Assembly (NCBI RefSeq): GCF_963455295.1
Contig: NZ_OY734020.1
Span: forward strand, 1,736,001 to 1,800,000
Length of the DNA stretch: 64,000 bases
Direction of reading: 5' to 3'
Source of the DNA: Candidatus Thiodiazotropha sp. CDECU1
Lineage (GTDB): Bacteria; Pseudomonadota; Gammaproteobacteria; Chromatiales; Chromatiaceae
Below are positions 36,301-45,630 of this stretch, piece after piece (position 1 is the first letter of the stretch; every line of letters starts with the position of its first letter). The notes under the pieces are model-generated. The model had not been told where the DNA came from, made no database searches, and saw nothing but the letters and a program-made list of their open reading frames with translations. The position numbers were made by a program, and so were the translations under genes.

Positions 36301-37257
36301 TTATGGATTCTTCGTGCCATCCTCGTTGGTTTTTCGCAGGTTTTCCAGATTGTCCAGTACCCGCTGGGCACGCTGGATCTTCTCCCGAGCCCGTAGATCG
36401 AGGGGGTCGAGGGTCAGGGCTGCCCGCCAGGTAGCCTTGGCACTCTCGATTTCACCATCCCGATAGAGCCGGTCACCGGCCAGCAGTAGGTTCTCAATAT
36501 ATTTTTTCAGTGTTCGCTTGACGTCGGCGAGTAGTTTTTTTGCCGTTTCGTTCTTGGGTGACTCTTTCAATACGAGATTGAGTGCGAGTCTGGCTTCCTT
36601 GAGCTGGCCGCTCTCAACCAGTCGTTTGGCCTCCGCAAGGTTTTTGTCGATGCGTTTTTTCCACTTCTGCTCTCGCGTGGCCAACTCCTCCTTTGCGACT
36701 GCTTTTTTATACTGGATCTGCTCTTTCAGAAGGTGTTCCATCAGGTTTTGGTCGGCCTTATCCTGTTTCAATGAAAGGGCGAGGGTCAGGCAGTCCTTGG
36801 ACAAGGCATTGTTTCGCTTAAAATGGCGCCATGCGCACTCAGATAGCGCCTTTTGCATACTCAGCAGGGTTTCCTGGGTCTCCTGCAGGAGCTCGTAGTA
36901 GTGGGGTTTATCGGGACTGGCTTGGGTCAGCTTGGTAAGAATCGGCAACTGATTCTTCAATGCTGAGGTATTGCTGATCAGCAGTTGATCGTTCAGCTCC
37001 TCTTCCAGGGTCTTTTGTTGGTTTCTGAAGCTCTCGAGCTCCTTTGAATAGGCGGTGCTGAGATTTCTGTTGGCACTGGCACGGTCAAGGAGTGTGATTG
37101 CCTCGCCATAGCGTCCCTTGGCCGCTAATTGCCGGCTCTTGTCGAGGGCGTTGTCTTCAACTGGGGCAGGCGTGGTTTTCTTGCTTTCTATCAACTGACA
37201 GCCTGAGATCATCGTGAGTGATAGATAGGCTATAAATAGTTTTAAAAGCAGTTTCAT
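36301..37257 (-). CDS. Lipoprotein with TPR-like helices
   Basis: A 318-residue lipoprotein (lipobox MISGC, Cys20) that should be anchored in a membrane facing the periplasm. The rest is almost all helical with a repeat at 45-65 (LAAKGRYGEAITLLDRA), at 215-235 (LVESGQLKEARLALNLVL) and at 260-285 (LYRDGEIESAKATWRAALTL), typical of TPR units; 170-260 is probably a coiled coil. The ATG overlaps the cyclase stop, so the two products likely work together. Function unknown. Confidence 0.75.
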   Translation of the reverse strand: MKLLLKLFIAYLSLTMISGCQLIESKKTTPAPVEDNALDKSRQLAAKGRYGEAITLLDRASANRNLSTAYSKELESFRNQQKTLEEELNDQLLISNTSALKNQLPILTKLTQASPDKPHYYELLQETQETLLSMQKALSECAWRHFKRNNALSKDCLTLALSLKQDKADQNLMEHLLKEQIQYKKAVAKEELATREQKWKKRIDKNLAEAKRLVESGQLKEARLALNLVLKESPKNETAKKLLADVKRTLKKYIENLLLAGDRLYRDGEIESAKATWRAALTLDPLDLRAREKIQRAQRVLDNLENLRKTNEDGTKNP

Positions 37258-38699
37258 CTAACCTGTTTGTTCAATATATAGGCCATGGTACGCAACAACC
37301 ATTGACCAAATTCCCGTGACGGTGTTCCCGCAATATAGGGTGTAACGAGATTTTTCTTACCCCGAATCTTCAGCGTGGGTTGTTTGTGCAGCTCAACCAT
37401 TTCAGCCACCCCGGGAAACTCAGCCGTTGTCTGGCTCATCATGATGCCGTCAGCCGGAGAAGCGCCACATAGGCGGGAGGCGAGATTAACAGTATCGCCT
37501 ACAACAGTATATTCCAGCCGGTCGGGAATTCCGATATTACCCGCCAGCATTGTACCGCTATTTATGCCGATCCGTAGCATGATCGGTTCTTTCCTTGATT
37601 GGCGGCGTTTTTTGTTGATATGACGCACCATGGCCTGAATCAGCCAGGCGCAGCGAATCGCCTGCTGTCCATGTTCCTTATCCGCCTCGGGAACCCCAAA
37701 CAGGATCATGGCACTGTCGCCGATGAATTTATCCACAACGCCTCGACAGCGGTGTGCCGAGTTGGCAATTGCACCCAGATAGAGATTCAGCAGGGAAGCC
37801 ACTTCATCGGCGGGAAGATCCTCTGAGAGCCGGGTGAAACCAACAATATCGCAAAATAGGATACTCCCCTCCATCTCCTGATTGGCGAGGCGTGGTTGGG
37901 ACAGGTTTGAGAGGATTTTCTCCGCCACCACAGGAGAGACATAGCGGGAGAGGGCATCTTCAACCTGGCGTTTTTCCAGTAGTCCTGCGGTCATGCGGTC
38001 AAAATGGGCATACACCTGGCCGATCTCGTCATGGCGGTCTGTCTCCGTAGGACTGACCAGCAGGCCCGCTTCAGGCTTTTGCCCTGCCTGGGCTAGGAGG
38101 GTGATCGGTCTGCTCAGGCGCTTGCTCAAGACATAGGAGAGTATGCCGGCGATCAGAATCAGGCCAAATGTGGCGTAACCGATGATACCGATGGTGCGCT
38201 GCTGATTGCGGTCGAGAAATTGCCGGTCCAGGGTGATCATGGCGTGGCCGGCGATGACATCGCGGAATTTTATGGTGCTGAAGAATGTGATTGCCGGGTG
38301 CCTGATATTATCTTCGTCGCGCCAAGACCAGATCATCGGTAACAGCTCTTCAGAACCGGGCAACTGATGGGGTACGCTGCCGGATGTGATCCAGGGCTTT
38401 TCGCTAGGCACGATCGCAGCGCCGACCACCTTCTCATTTTGGGTTTGACGGCTTACCAGTCCCTGTAGATTGAACTGGTCATCTGCGAGCATGGGTTCAC
38501 TGGCGGAGTGAGCCAGTTGTTCCACCAGGACTTCACCAAACCCTTTCACCTCACGCATGTGGAAGCTGGTTTGCTGGGTGATGAGAAACCAACCGAGAAC
38601 ACCCATAACCAGCGTTATCAATGTGCCGATGTAGATCGTCCACTTGATGGCGATGGGAACGGGTGCCTTGCGAAACAGTCGTACAAGCCAGTTTATCAC
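37254..38699 (-). CDS. Membrane class III adenylate/guanylate cyclase
   Basis: A 481-residue protein with a membrane segment near the start, a periplasmic sensor part (about 45-165), a second segment (about 173-195), a HAMP-like linker (KRLSRPITLLAQ) and a C-terminal class III cyclase domain. Metal-binding aspartates are in ILFCDIVGFTRL and FIGDSAMILFG; Lys before FIGD and Asp in YTVVGDTVNLASRL fit ATP use. It starts with GTG. A TPR-like lipoprotein gene overlaps its end, an arrangement suggesting periplasmic control of cyclic nucleotide synthesis. Confidence 0.88.
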   Translation of the reverse strand: MINWLVRLFRKAPVPIAIKWTIYIGTLITLVMGVLGWFLITQQTSFHMREVKGFGEVLVEQLAHSASEPMLADDQFNLQGLVSRQTQNEKVVGAAIVPSEKPWITSGSVPHQLPGSEELLPMIWSWRDEDNIRHPAITFFSTIKFRDVIAGHAMITLDRQFLDRNQQRTIGIIGYATFGLILIAGILSYVLSKRLSRPITLLAQAGQKPEAGLLVSPTETDRHDEIGQVYAHFDRMTAGLLEKRQVEDALSRYVSPVVAEKILSNLSQPRLANQEMEGSILFCDIVGFTRLSEDLPADEVASLLNLYLGAIANSAHRCRGVVDKFIGDSAMILFGVPEADKEHGQQAIRCAWLIQAMVRHINKKRRQSRKEPIMLRIGINSGTMLAGNIGIPDRLEYTVVGDTVNLASRLCGASPADGIMMSQTTAEFPGVAEMVELHKQPTLKIRGKKNLVTPYIAGTPSREFGQWLLRTMAYILNKQVR

Positions 38700-39017
38700 G
38701 GATATAATCTTATAAATCAGTTAGATATTAAAGTAATTTAGTAACTTGCTTTAAATAGTGTTTTAGTACCGTTCGGAACAGATTGAGTGACTGCTCCCGC
38801 AGCCTCAGCTTACACGGACCCGTTCCTATCATTCTAGGGCCTTAGCAGTCTTTATCGTATCTCTACTACAACCCTTGGCCCATGTTCAATGGGGTTGGGG
38901 CAGATAGGTGCATAGTATATTTAGATAGTTGAATGCTTTCATGAAAAATAACAACATAAAACACCATCCAATGGGTCTGTTGACTATCAATTGAAACGGT
39001 AATGAAAATACCGAGAC
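38700..39017. other. Intergenic gap without recognised feature
   Basis: These 318 bases between the cyclase gene and ppsR are AT-rich and lack a convincing reading frame, RNA gene or terminator. A promoter for the cyclase gene is expected on the minus strand but could not be picked out. Confidence 0.5.
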
Positions 39018-39842
39018 TCAATCATTGGTAATCTTGGCGGCCCGGTTGATATGTTGTAATAGCCTGGCAGATATCTCCTCGATGGACATAGATGTGGTAT
39101 CCAGATAGGGGATCCTGTAGTGCTTGTAGAGATCTTCAGACAGCTTGATCTCCATTCTACACTGTTCGATGGATGAGTAGCGGCGATCGGGTCGCCGTTC
39201 CTGCCGAATCCGTTGCAGTTGGTGTGGGTCGATGGTCAGTCCATAGAGCTTGTTCTTGTAGGTGCTCAAGACCTTTGGCAGCAGATCATTCTCAAGATCA
39301 TCTTCTGTGATGGGGTAGTTAGCCGCCAGGACACTATGTTGCAGACCGAGAAAGAGGCAGGTGGGGGTCTTGCCGACACGCGATACCCCAATCAGGATCA
39401 GATCGGCAGTGGTGTAGTTCTTGGTGATGGCCCCATCATCGTTGTTCAAGGCGAAATTGACTGCGTGGATACGCTGATCGTAGGCCCGGTTATTGTCTGT
39501 TGTATGAAAGCGGCCCAGGGCATGGGATGAGGGGAGTTGCAGCTCTTGTTCAAGACGCGCGGTGAATGTTTCAAAAAAATCCATTACCGGGACATCCAGC
39601 TGTTTGAAATAGTCACGGATTTGAGGGTCCACCAGGGTGGTGAAGACAATCGGCTTCTGATTGGACTCGATGGTTGTCTGATTGATCCGCTCTGCAACCC
39701 GCCTGGCCTTGTCCAGGGTGTCAATAAAAGGCCAGTGAACTGTCTCGTAAGTGAAGCCCTCAAATTGACTCAGTAACGAACGTCCCATGGCCTCTACCGT
39801 GATACCGGTATGATCGGCGAGAAAGAAGATGGTACGTTTCAT
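39018..39842 (-). CDS. ppsR: PEP synthase regulatory protein (kinase/pyrophosphorylase)
   Basis: A 274-residue DUF299 protein that inactivates PEP synthase by ADP-dependent phosphorylation of a Thr and reactivates it by phosphate-dependent removal. The family start KRTIFFLADHTGITVEAMGR and P-loop GVSRVGKTPT (about 152-161) are intact. It lies 115 bases downstream of ppsA on the same strand, whereas in E. coli the two are divergent. Confidence 0.94.
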   Translation of the reverse strand: MKRTIFFLADHTGITVEAMGRSLLSQFEGFTYETVHWPFIDTLDKARRVAERINQTTIESNQKPIVFTTLVDPQIRDYFKQLDVPVMDFFETFTARLEQELQLPSSHALGRFHTTDNNRAYDQRIHAVNFALNNDDGAITKNYTTADLILIGVSRVGKTPTCLFLGLQHSVLAANYPITEDDLENDLLPKVLSTYKNKLYGLTIDPHQLQRIRQERRPDRRYSSIEQCRMEIKLSEDLYKHYRIPYLDTTSMSIEEISARLLQHINRAAKITND

Positions 39843-39883
39843 AGGATTGGCTGCAGGGTTGTTAGGCTAAAGTCGATTCGATT

Positions 39884-39956
39884 CAAGCAGGCGCGGCAGG
39901 GCCGCACCCAAGGGTGCCAGGCAGCCCTTGGTGCCTCCCTGCACCCAGGTTGCTTG
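39884..39956. repeat. Long structured palindrome between ppsA and ppsR
   Basis: CAAGCA (39884-39889) pairs with TGCTTG (39951-39956); inside it GCAGGG pairs with CCCTGC and GCACCCAAGGG with CCCTTGGTGC (one bulge). Together these give a nested stem across 73 bases. It may be a REP-like element, an mRNA processing or stabilising structure, or a partial terminator. Confidence 0.6.
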
Positions 39957-39957
39957 A

Positions 39958-42366
39958 TCAGCTTTCCAGACCGGCCAGGAGACGCCAGGTGTCGATAACC
40001 GTATCCGGATTCAGGGACATGCTTTGGATACCCTGTTCCACCAGCCATTCCGCCAGGTCAGGGTAGTCAGATGGGCCCTGACCGCATATGCCCACATATT
40101 TCCCTGCCTCGTTACAGGCCTGGATCGCCATGCCGAGCATCCGTTTAACCGCCGGATCCCTTTCATCAAAGCTGTTGGCCACCAGGCCTGAATCACGGTC
40201 CAATCCGAGGGTCAACTGGGTCATGTCGTTGGAACCGATGGAGAAACCGTCGAAATATTCAAGGAAATCCTTGGCCAGGACGGCATTCGAGGGCAACTCG
40301 CACATCATAATGACCTTCAGCCCGTTTTCGCCCCGTTTTAGGCCGTTCTCTTCCAGTAGTTGGATAACAGCTGCTGCCTCGTCCAGGGTACGCACAAAGG
40401 GGATCATGATCTCCACATTGTCAAACCCCATCTCTTCCCGTACCCGTTTCAGGGCCCGGCACTCCAGCTCGAAGCAGGGTCGGAAACTCTGTGAAATGTA
40501 GCGGGATGCCCCGCGAAAGCCGATCATCGGGTTCTCTTCTTCGGGTTCATAGAGCTTGCCGCCGATCAGGTTTGCATATTCGTTCGATTTAAAATCGGAC
40601 ATGCGCACGATCACCGGTTTTCCATTGAAGGCGGCAGCGAGGGTGGAGATACCCTCAACCAGTTTATCCACGTAGAACTCCACCGGAGCGGAATAGCCGT
40701 CGATCTGTTTCTGCACACTGGATTTGATATCGCTGGGTAGATTGTCAAACTCCATCAGGGCCCGGGGATGTACTCCAATAGTGGTGTTGATGATGAATTC
40801 CAGGCGGGCCAGGCCTATGCCCGAATTGGGGATACGGCTGAAGGCGAAGGCACGACTCGGATTGGCCACATTCATCATGATCTTGGCGGGGGGTTCCGGT
40901 AGCGAGGTAACGTCGCCACGACTGATGGAGAATTTCAACAGACCCTGGTAGATAAAACCGTCATCGCCCTCGGCGCAGGATACGGTAACCTCCTGTCCCT
41001 CTTGCAGGGTTTCGGTGGCGTCGTTACAGCCCACCACGGCGGGGATACCCAGTTCGCGGGCAATGATCGCCGCATGACAGGTTCGCCCACCCCGGTTGGT
41101 GACGATGGCGGAGGCCCGTTTCATCACCGGCTCCCAATCCGGATCGGTCATATCGGTGATCAGCACATCACCGGGTTCGACCTTCGCCATTTCGCTGGCA
41201 TTGTGGATGACCTTCGCCACACCTGAGCCGATGCGCTGACCGATGGCGCGGCCCTGGGCCAATACCTGACCTTTCTCCTCCAGCTTGAATCGCTCCACCG
41301 TGGAGGCATCGACCCGGCTCTCCACCGTCTCCGGCCGGGCCTGGAGGATATACAGCTGACCATCACTGCCATCCAGGCCCCATTCGATATCCATCGGGCG
41401 CTGATAGTGCTTTTCGATGGTAATCGCCATCTGCGCCAGGCTCTCCACCTGTTCATTTGTGAGAGAAAACTGTCGCCGCTGCTGCTCGGGTACAGCCACG
41501 GTCACGACACGCTCTTCATCCGCCTGACCATAGACCATCTTGATTGCCTTGCCGCCCAGATTGCGACGCAGGATAGCCGGGCGTCCTGCTTCCACGTTGC
41601 CCTTATGGACGTAGAATTCATCCGGGTTCACCGAACCCTGTACCACCGTCTCGCCCAAGCCATAGGAGCTGGTGATAAAGACGGCATCCTTGAAGCCGGA
41701 CTCCGTATCCAGGGTGAACATCACCCCGGAGGAGCCGATGTCGGAACGCACCATACGCTGGATGCCGGCGGAGAGGGCCACATCTTCATGGGCGAATCCC
41801 TGATGTACCCGATAGGAGATCGCACGGTCGTTGTAGAGGGAGGCGAATACCTCCTTGATGGCGACCATTACCTCATCCAGGCCCTGCACATTGAGGAAGG
41901 TCTCCTGTTGGCCGGCGAATGAGGCATCTGGCAGGTCTTCGGCGGTTGCCGAGGAGCGGACCGCGACTGAAGGGGGAGTATCCGTATCACCGGTAAGCTG
42001 TTTGTAGGCCTCGGTTACCGCAACTTGCAGGGATTCAGGGAAAGGCGCATCCACCACCCATTGGCGTATCGTCTTGCCGGCCTCGGCCAGGGCGGTGACA
42101 TCCTCCACGTCCAGGGCTTTCAGCAACGGATCAATCCGCTCCGCGAGGCCATTGTGGCGCAGGAATTCACGATATGCATGAGCCGTAGTGGCGAAGCCAC
42201 CGGGGACACTGACGCCCGCATCGGCAAGGCCGCTGATCATCTCTCCCAAGGAAGCGTTCTTTCCGCCCACCTGATCCACATTCTGCATCTTCAGATGTTG
42301 GAACCAGATGATTTGCTCATTCACCGCTTGGCCTCTGCTGTTGGATTGATTGGACTGCTCATTCAT
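39958..42366 (-). CDS. ppsA: Phosphoenolpyruvate synthase
   Basis: An 802-residue enzyme converting pyruvate and ATP to PEP, AMP and phosphate. The N-terminal ATP-grasp domain starts with [12 protein letters not shown]; the swivelling domain has the phosphohistidine motif [19 protein letters not shown] (His about 428) next to the regulatory Thr targeted by PpsR. The C-terminal TIM barrel includes [24 protein letters not shown] precedes the ATG, which lies inside the end of the small Cys-rich gene (8-base overlap). Context with PFOR and Rnf points to gluconeogenic use of pyruvate. Confidence 0.96.
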   Translation of the reverse strand: MNEQSNQSNSRGQAVNEQIIWFQHLKMQNVDQVGGKNASLGEMISGLADAGVSVPGGFATTAHAYREFLRHNGLAERIDPLLKALDVEDVTALAEAGKTIRQWVVDAPFPESLQVAVTEAYKQLTGDTDTPPSVAVRSSATAEDLPDASFAGQQETFLNVQGLDEVMVAIKEVFASLYNDRAISYRVHQGFAHEDVALSAGIQRMVRSDIGSSGVMFTLDTESGFKDAVFITSSYGLGETVVQGSVNPDEFYVHKGNVEAGRPAILRRNLGGKAIKMVYGQADEERVVTVAVPEQQRRQFSLTNEQVESLAQMAITIEKHYQRPMDIEWGLDGSDGQLYILQARPETVESRVDASTVERFKLEEKGQVLAQGRAIGQRIGSGVAKVIHNASEMAKVEPGDVLITDMTDPDWEPVMKRASAIVTNRGGRTCHAAIIARELGIPAVVGCNDATETLQEGQEVTVSCAEGDDGFIYQGLLKFSISRGDVTSLPEPPAKIMMNVANPSRAFAFSRIPNSGIGLARLEFIINTTIGVHPRALMEFDNLPSDIKSSVQKQIDGYSAPVEFYVDKLVEGISTLAAAFNGKPVIVRMSDFKSNEYANLIGGKLYEPEEENPMIGFRGASRYISQSFRPCFELECRALKRVREEMGFDNVEIMIPFVRTLDEAAAVIQLLEENGLKRGENGLKVIMMCELPSNAVLAKDFLEYFDGFSIGSNDMTQLTLGLDRDSGLVANSFDERDPAVKRMLGMAIQACNEAGKYVGICGQGPSDYPDLAEWLVEQGIQSMSLNPDTVIDTWRLLAGLES

Positions 42367-42568
42367 TGTTGTAACCTCTGGGGTTGTCTCCTTGACGTTG
42401 GCAGCTGCTGCCGCTACATAAACAGCTCTTTCCGCAACCCGTACCCTCTTCCCTGGGAGGGCCGAATTCTGGATGCAGCTTGGCGAAGCGCCGCGCGATC
42501 GATTGCACTATCAACCAACCGAGCAGCAGAATAGGAATTATTGTCATGGCAATGAGATAGTCTATCAA
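42359..42568 (-). CDS. NqrM-like small Cys-rich membrane protein in the rnf cluster
   Basis: A 69-residue protein with one N-terminal membrane segment ([20 protein letters not shown]) and a soluble tail with four cysteines ([12 protein letters not shown], positions 45, 49, 51, 56). The layout matches NqrM (DUF539), which is required to mature Na+-NQR by supplying iron between NqrD and NqrE; RnfE and RnfA are the homologues of those subunits. It starts with TTG two bases after rnfA and overlaps ppsA by eight bases. An ATG at codon 8 is the alternative start. The assignment is by pattern and place. Confidence 0.7.
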   Translation of the reverse strand: MIDYLIAMTIIPILLLGWLIVQSIARRFAKLHPEFGPPREEGTGCGKSCLCSGSSCQRQGDNPRGYNNE

Positions 42569-42570
42569 GA

Positions 42571-43152
42571 TTAGCCCCCGAGACCTGCAAAACCCATGAA
42601 CGAAAGTGATAGCAACCCACCGAGCACCAGGCTGACTGCGGCTCCCTGGGTGATGCTGGGCATGGTGGAAAGCTCCAGTTTTTCCCGCAGACCCGCCATC
42701 AGCAGAATTGCCAGGACAAAACCGGTGCCGGCACCCAGGGCGTAGACCAGGGATTGCAGGAAGTCATACTCCTTGAAGGTTTGAAATAGTGCCAGACCCA
42801 GGATCGCGCAATTGGTCGTGATCAGTGGCAGAAATATACCCAGGGAGCGGAACAGACCGGGTGAGAATTTCTTCAAGGTCATCTCCACCAGCTGTACCGC
42901 GCTGGCGATCACAGCGATATATGCAATCAGACGTAGAAATTCGATCTCAAATGTCACCAGGACAATATTGATCATATAGGCGCAGACAGAACTGACCAGC
43001 ATCACGAACATGGTAGCCAGTCCCATGGGCAGGGCGGTGTTGAGTTTCCCGGAAACACCAAGAAACGGGCATAGCCCGAGAAACAGCGCCAATACGAAGT
43101 TGTTTGCCAGTACCGCGTTGAGAAAGATAAAGCTGAGTGATTCAGTGCCCAT
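42571..43152 (-). CDS. rnfA: Rnf complex membrane subunit RnfA
   Basis: A 193-residue six-segment inner-membrane protein of the RnfA/NqrE family (MGTESLSFIFLNAVLANNFV; GLCPFLGVSGKLNTALPMGL; TTNCAILGLALF). Conserved Cys residues in half-segments (LCPF, NCAI) hold the intramembrane iron-sulfur centre shared with RnfE. It is separated from rnfE by 51 bases that contain a small AT-rich repeat. Confidence 0.95.
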   Translation of the reverse strand: MGTESLSFIFLNAVLANNFVLALFLGLCPFLGVSGKLNTALPMGLATMFVMLVSSVCAYMINIVLVTFEIEFLRLIAYIAVIASAVQLVEMTLKKFSPGLFRSLGIFLPLITTNCAILGLALFQTFKEYDFLQSLVYALGAGTGFVLAILLMAGLREKLELSTMPSITQGAAVSLVLGGLLSLSFMGFAGLGG

Positions 43153-43175
43153 TGCTTGGCGCCCTCCGGGCTGGG

Positions 43176-43204
43176 GAATTATGAATTAACAATTCAAAAT
43201 TAAT
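43176..43204. repeat. AT-rich repeat fragment between rnfE and rnfA
   Basis: GAATTATGAATTAACAATTC and the following AAAATTAAT match the AT-rich element upstream of pheS (5609-5636). It ends at the first base of the rnfE stop codon. This is probably a short copy or remnant of the same dispersed repeat. Confidence 0.5.
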
Positions 43205-43848
43205 CATCGTGTTTCCGTTGCCGTTTCCAGCTCCGCACGCTCTTTGCGCTGCTTCAGCCACTCGAACAGCAGCAGCCATGCCCCGAGTACGAGAAAACCA
43301 CCGGCCGGCAGCACCATCACCACCCAGGGTTCGAAACGGGGCCCGAACAGATCGACACCGAACAGGCTGCCGGCACCCAGGATCTCCCGTACCACGCCGA
43401 GGCAGAGCAGGGCGAAGGTGAAGCCGATACCCATTCCCAGACCATTGACGATGGCCTTTAGCGGCCGGTTTCTCGAGGCGTAGGCCTCGGCACGGCCGAG
43501 GATCATGCAATTCACCACAATCAGCTGAATAAAGGCGCCCAGGGCATTATAGAGGTCGAGGGAGATGGCCTGGATGGTGTAGTCGACGATGGTGACGAAG
43601 GTGGCGATGATGACGATATAGGTGGCGATTCTGACCTGTTTCGGGATGCTCTTGCGCAGCAGCGATATCAGGGTACCGGAGGCCAGCAGCACGAAGGTGG
43701 TGGCGAGGCCCATTGCCAAGGCATTAATCGCCGAGTTGGTGACAGCCAGTACGGGACACATGCCAAGCAACATGACAAACACCGGGTTGTCCCGCCACAG
43801 TCCTTCAGTGAATGTCTCCCAGGTGATAGTGGGGTTGTCTTTAGCCAT
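43204..43848 (-). CDS. rnfE: Rnf complex membrane subunit RnfE
   Basis: A 214-residue RnfE/NqrD-family subunit with six membrane segments. The Cys motifs MLLGMCPVLAVTNSAINALA and IVNCMILGRAEAYA mirror those of RnfA and complete the shared metal site. The C-terminus is Lys/Glu-rich and soluble. It lies 19 bases after rnfG. Confidence 0.95.
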   Translation of the reverse strand: MAKDNPTITWETFTEGLWRDNPVFVMLLGMCPVLAVTNSAINALAMGLATTFVLLASGTLISLLRKSIPKQVRIATYIVIIATFVTIVDYTIQAISLDLYNALGAFIQLIVVNCMILGRAEAYASRNRPLKAIVNGLGMGIGFTFALLCLGVVREILGAGSLFGVDLFGPRFEPWVVMVLPAGGFLVLGAWLLLFEWLKQRKERAELETATETR

Positions 43849-43867
43849 TGCTCAATTCGCTTCCGGT

Positions 43868-44587
43868 TTATTCATCGGTGACCTCAGGCTGCTGCAGAGG
43901 CTCGCCGGCCGCTGTCAGCTTGTCCAGGTGTGGCACAAGACCAGGCAGCAGCTGCTTTGCCGACTGATTGATCGCCTTGCCTACCGCCTTGGATGAGATG
44001 GTGGCGCCGGAGATGGCGTCGATCTCCCAGGGATTCTGTTTACTGCCCGGCTTCACCGTGACGATCTCATTGGCCAAACTCCGGCCGTCGCTGCTGAGCC
44101 TGACATCCAGTGCATCGAAGTTGGCGACAAAATTGGCGTCGGTGATGATCTTATCCCCCAAACCGGGTGTTTCAGCCAGTTTCAGCACTTTGATGCCGCG
44201 GATACATTCACAGGCAGGGTCGTAGCCATACAGGAGATGGATCAGGTCCGCATAGCCCTGGGCAGCTGCCTTCGCCGCTACGCCCTTCAACGTGCCTTCC
44301 GCGTCATATCCCGCGTAGACCAGAACCCCCTCGGCGGGTTTGTCGACTGTGACAGGCTCTACTTCACCACCATTGACTACAAAATCCTTGCGCGAAACAG
44401 CCCCGGGAATGACCTTGAAAACCGCCGCTTCTATGGCTCGGCGTTGATTTTCCGCGATAATCGGTTTGGTCAGCTGATAGGTGAGCACCACCAGAAACCC
44501 GGACAGCATTGCGATGCCCATCAACGTCCGGATCATGGGTCCGGCGGGGGTTGATGGCTGCATGACTTCTGCTTCAGGGGTACTCAT
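43868..44587 (-). CDS. rnfG: Rnf complex flavoprotein subunit RnfG
   Basis: A 239-residue protein with one N-terminal membrane anchor (IRTLMGIAMLSGFLVVLTY) and a periplasmic FMN-binding domain. The covalent FMN site motif is IDAISGATISSKAV, with Thr as the attachment residue; an ApbE flavin transferase is needed but not encoded here. It overlaps rnfD by four bases. Confidence 0.95.
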   Translation of the reverse strand: MSTPEAEVMQPSTPAGPMIRTLMGIAMLSGFLVVLTYQLTKPIIAENQRRAIEAAVFKVIPGAVSRKDFVVNGGEVEPVTVDKPAEGVLVYAGYDAEGTLKGVAAKAAAQGYADLIHLLYGYDPACECIRGIKVLKLAETPGLGDKIITDANFVANFDALDVRLSSDGRSLANEIVTVKPGSKQNPWEIDAISGATISSKAVGKAINQSAKQLLPGLVPHLDKLTAAGEPLQQPEVTDE

Positions 44588-45630
44588 TTGCTCGCCTTCT
44601 GCTCGCCGAACACGCGAGGCTGGGTGATTTGATCGATCAGTGGAGTGGCCGCGTTGCCAAGGAGAATGGCATACATCACACCCTCGGTGAGGCCGCCGAA
44701 TAGACGGATGATCACTGTAATCACGCCGATCATCAAGGCATAGATAATGACCCCGAGCGGGGTGACCGGAGAGCCGACCATATCACTCGCCATGAACCAT
44801 GCACCCAGCATCAATCCGCCTGAACAGAGCACGAACAAGGGGTCCGGATAGCGTGCCGGATCGATGAGATAGAAGATCCCGGCGGTAACCGCGGCGCCCA
44901 GCATCACCAGTACCGGGATACGCCAGTCGAGCATCTTTCGTGCTGCCAGGTAGAGCCCGCAGAGCAGAATCAAGAGTGCCGAAGTCTCTCCTGCCGATCC
45001 GGCCGTGGTACCCAGCAGCATATCCATGATGTCAGTCTGCACCGCTTCGAATTTCTGCAGTGCCAGCGGCGTGGCGCCGCTGAAGGCATCCACCTTGACC
45101 TCGGCCACCCAATCGCCGAGTGCCGGGGGCTGCAGGAAAGGAGGTGTCAGTGTGGTTGGAATGAATTGGCTGAAGCGTCCTTCGAAGAAGGCGGGGGTCC
45201 AGGTGGTGATCGCCACTGGAAACGCCGCCTGGACAAAGGCGCGACCGATCAGTGCCGGGTTCATGGCATTCATACCAAGGCCGCCGAACAGGGCCTTTCC
45301 CAGGGCAATGGCGATGATGCCCGCCACAACACCCATCCAGAGGGGGAAACCCGGGGGCAGGGTCAATGCCAGCAGCAGGCCGGTGATGGTTGCGGACCAG
45401 TCACCCAGGCTGTTGGGCTGGTCATTCAGACGGTTGAACAGGCGCTCGCTCAACAGACAGGTGATGGTCACCACGACGATCAGGGCCAAGGCACTGAGTC
45501 CAAATTGCCAGACGGTGAAAACACAGATCGGGAGCAGGGCATAGACCACGTTACGCATGATCCGAACCACGTCACCCCCCGCATGGGCGTGGGGTGAGGT
45601 GCGCAGCTCAATGGTGGGTTTCTTACTCAT
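44584..45630 (-). CDS. rnfD: Rnf complex membrane flavoprotein subunit RnfD
   Basis: A 348-residue RnfD/NqrB-family membrane protein, a core part of the ion-translocating path. It begins with TIELRTSPHAHAGGDVVRIM and has the covalent FMN motif DAFSGATPLALQKFE (Thr). GMNAMNPALIGRAFVQAAFP is conserved. It overlaps both rnfC and rnfG by four bases, so the three are translated together. Confidence 0.96.
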   Translation of the reverse strand: MSKKPTIELRTSPHAHAGGDVVRIMRNVVYALLPICVFTVWQFGLSALALIVVVTITCLLSERLFNRLNDQPNSLGDWSATITGLLLALTLPPGFPLWMGVVAGIIAIALGKALFGGLGMNAMNPALIGRAFVQAAFPVAITTWTPAFFEGRFSQFIPTTLTPPFLQPPALGDWVAEVKVDAFSGATPLALQKFEAVQTDIMDMLLGTTAGSAGETSALLILLCGLYLAARKMLDWRIPVLVMLGAAVTAGIFYLIDPARYPDPLFVLCSGGLMLGAWFMASDMVGSPVTPLGVIIYALMIGVITVIIRLFGGLTEGVMYAILLGNAATPLIDQITQPRVFGEQKASK

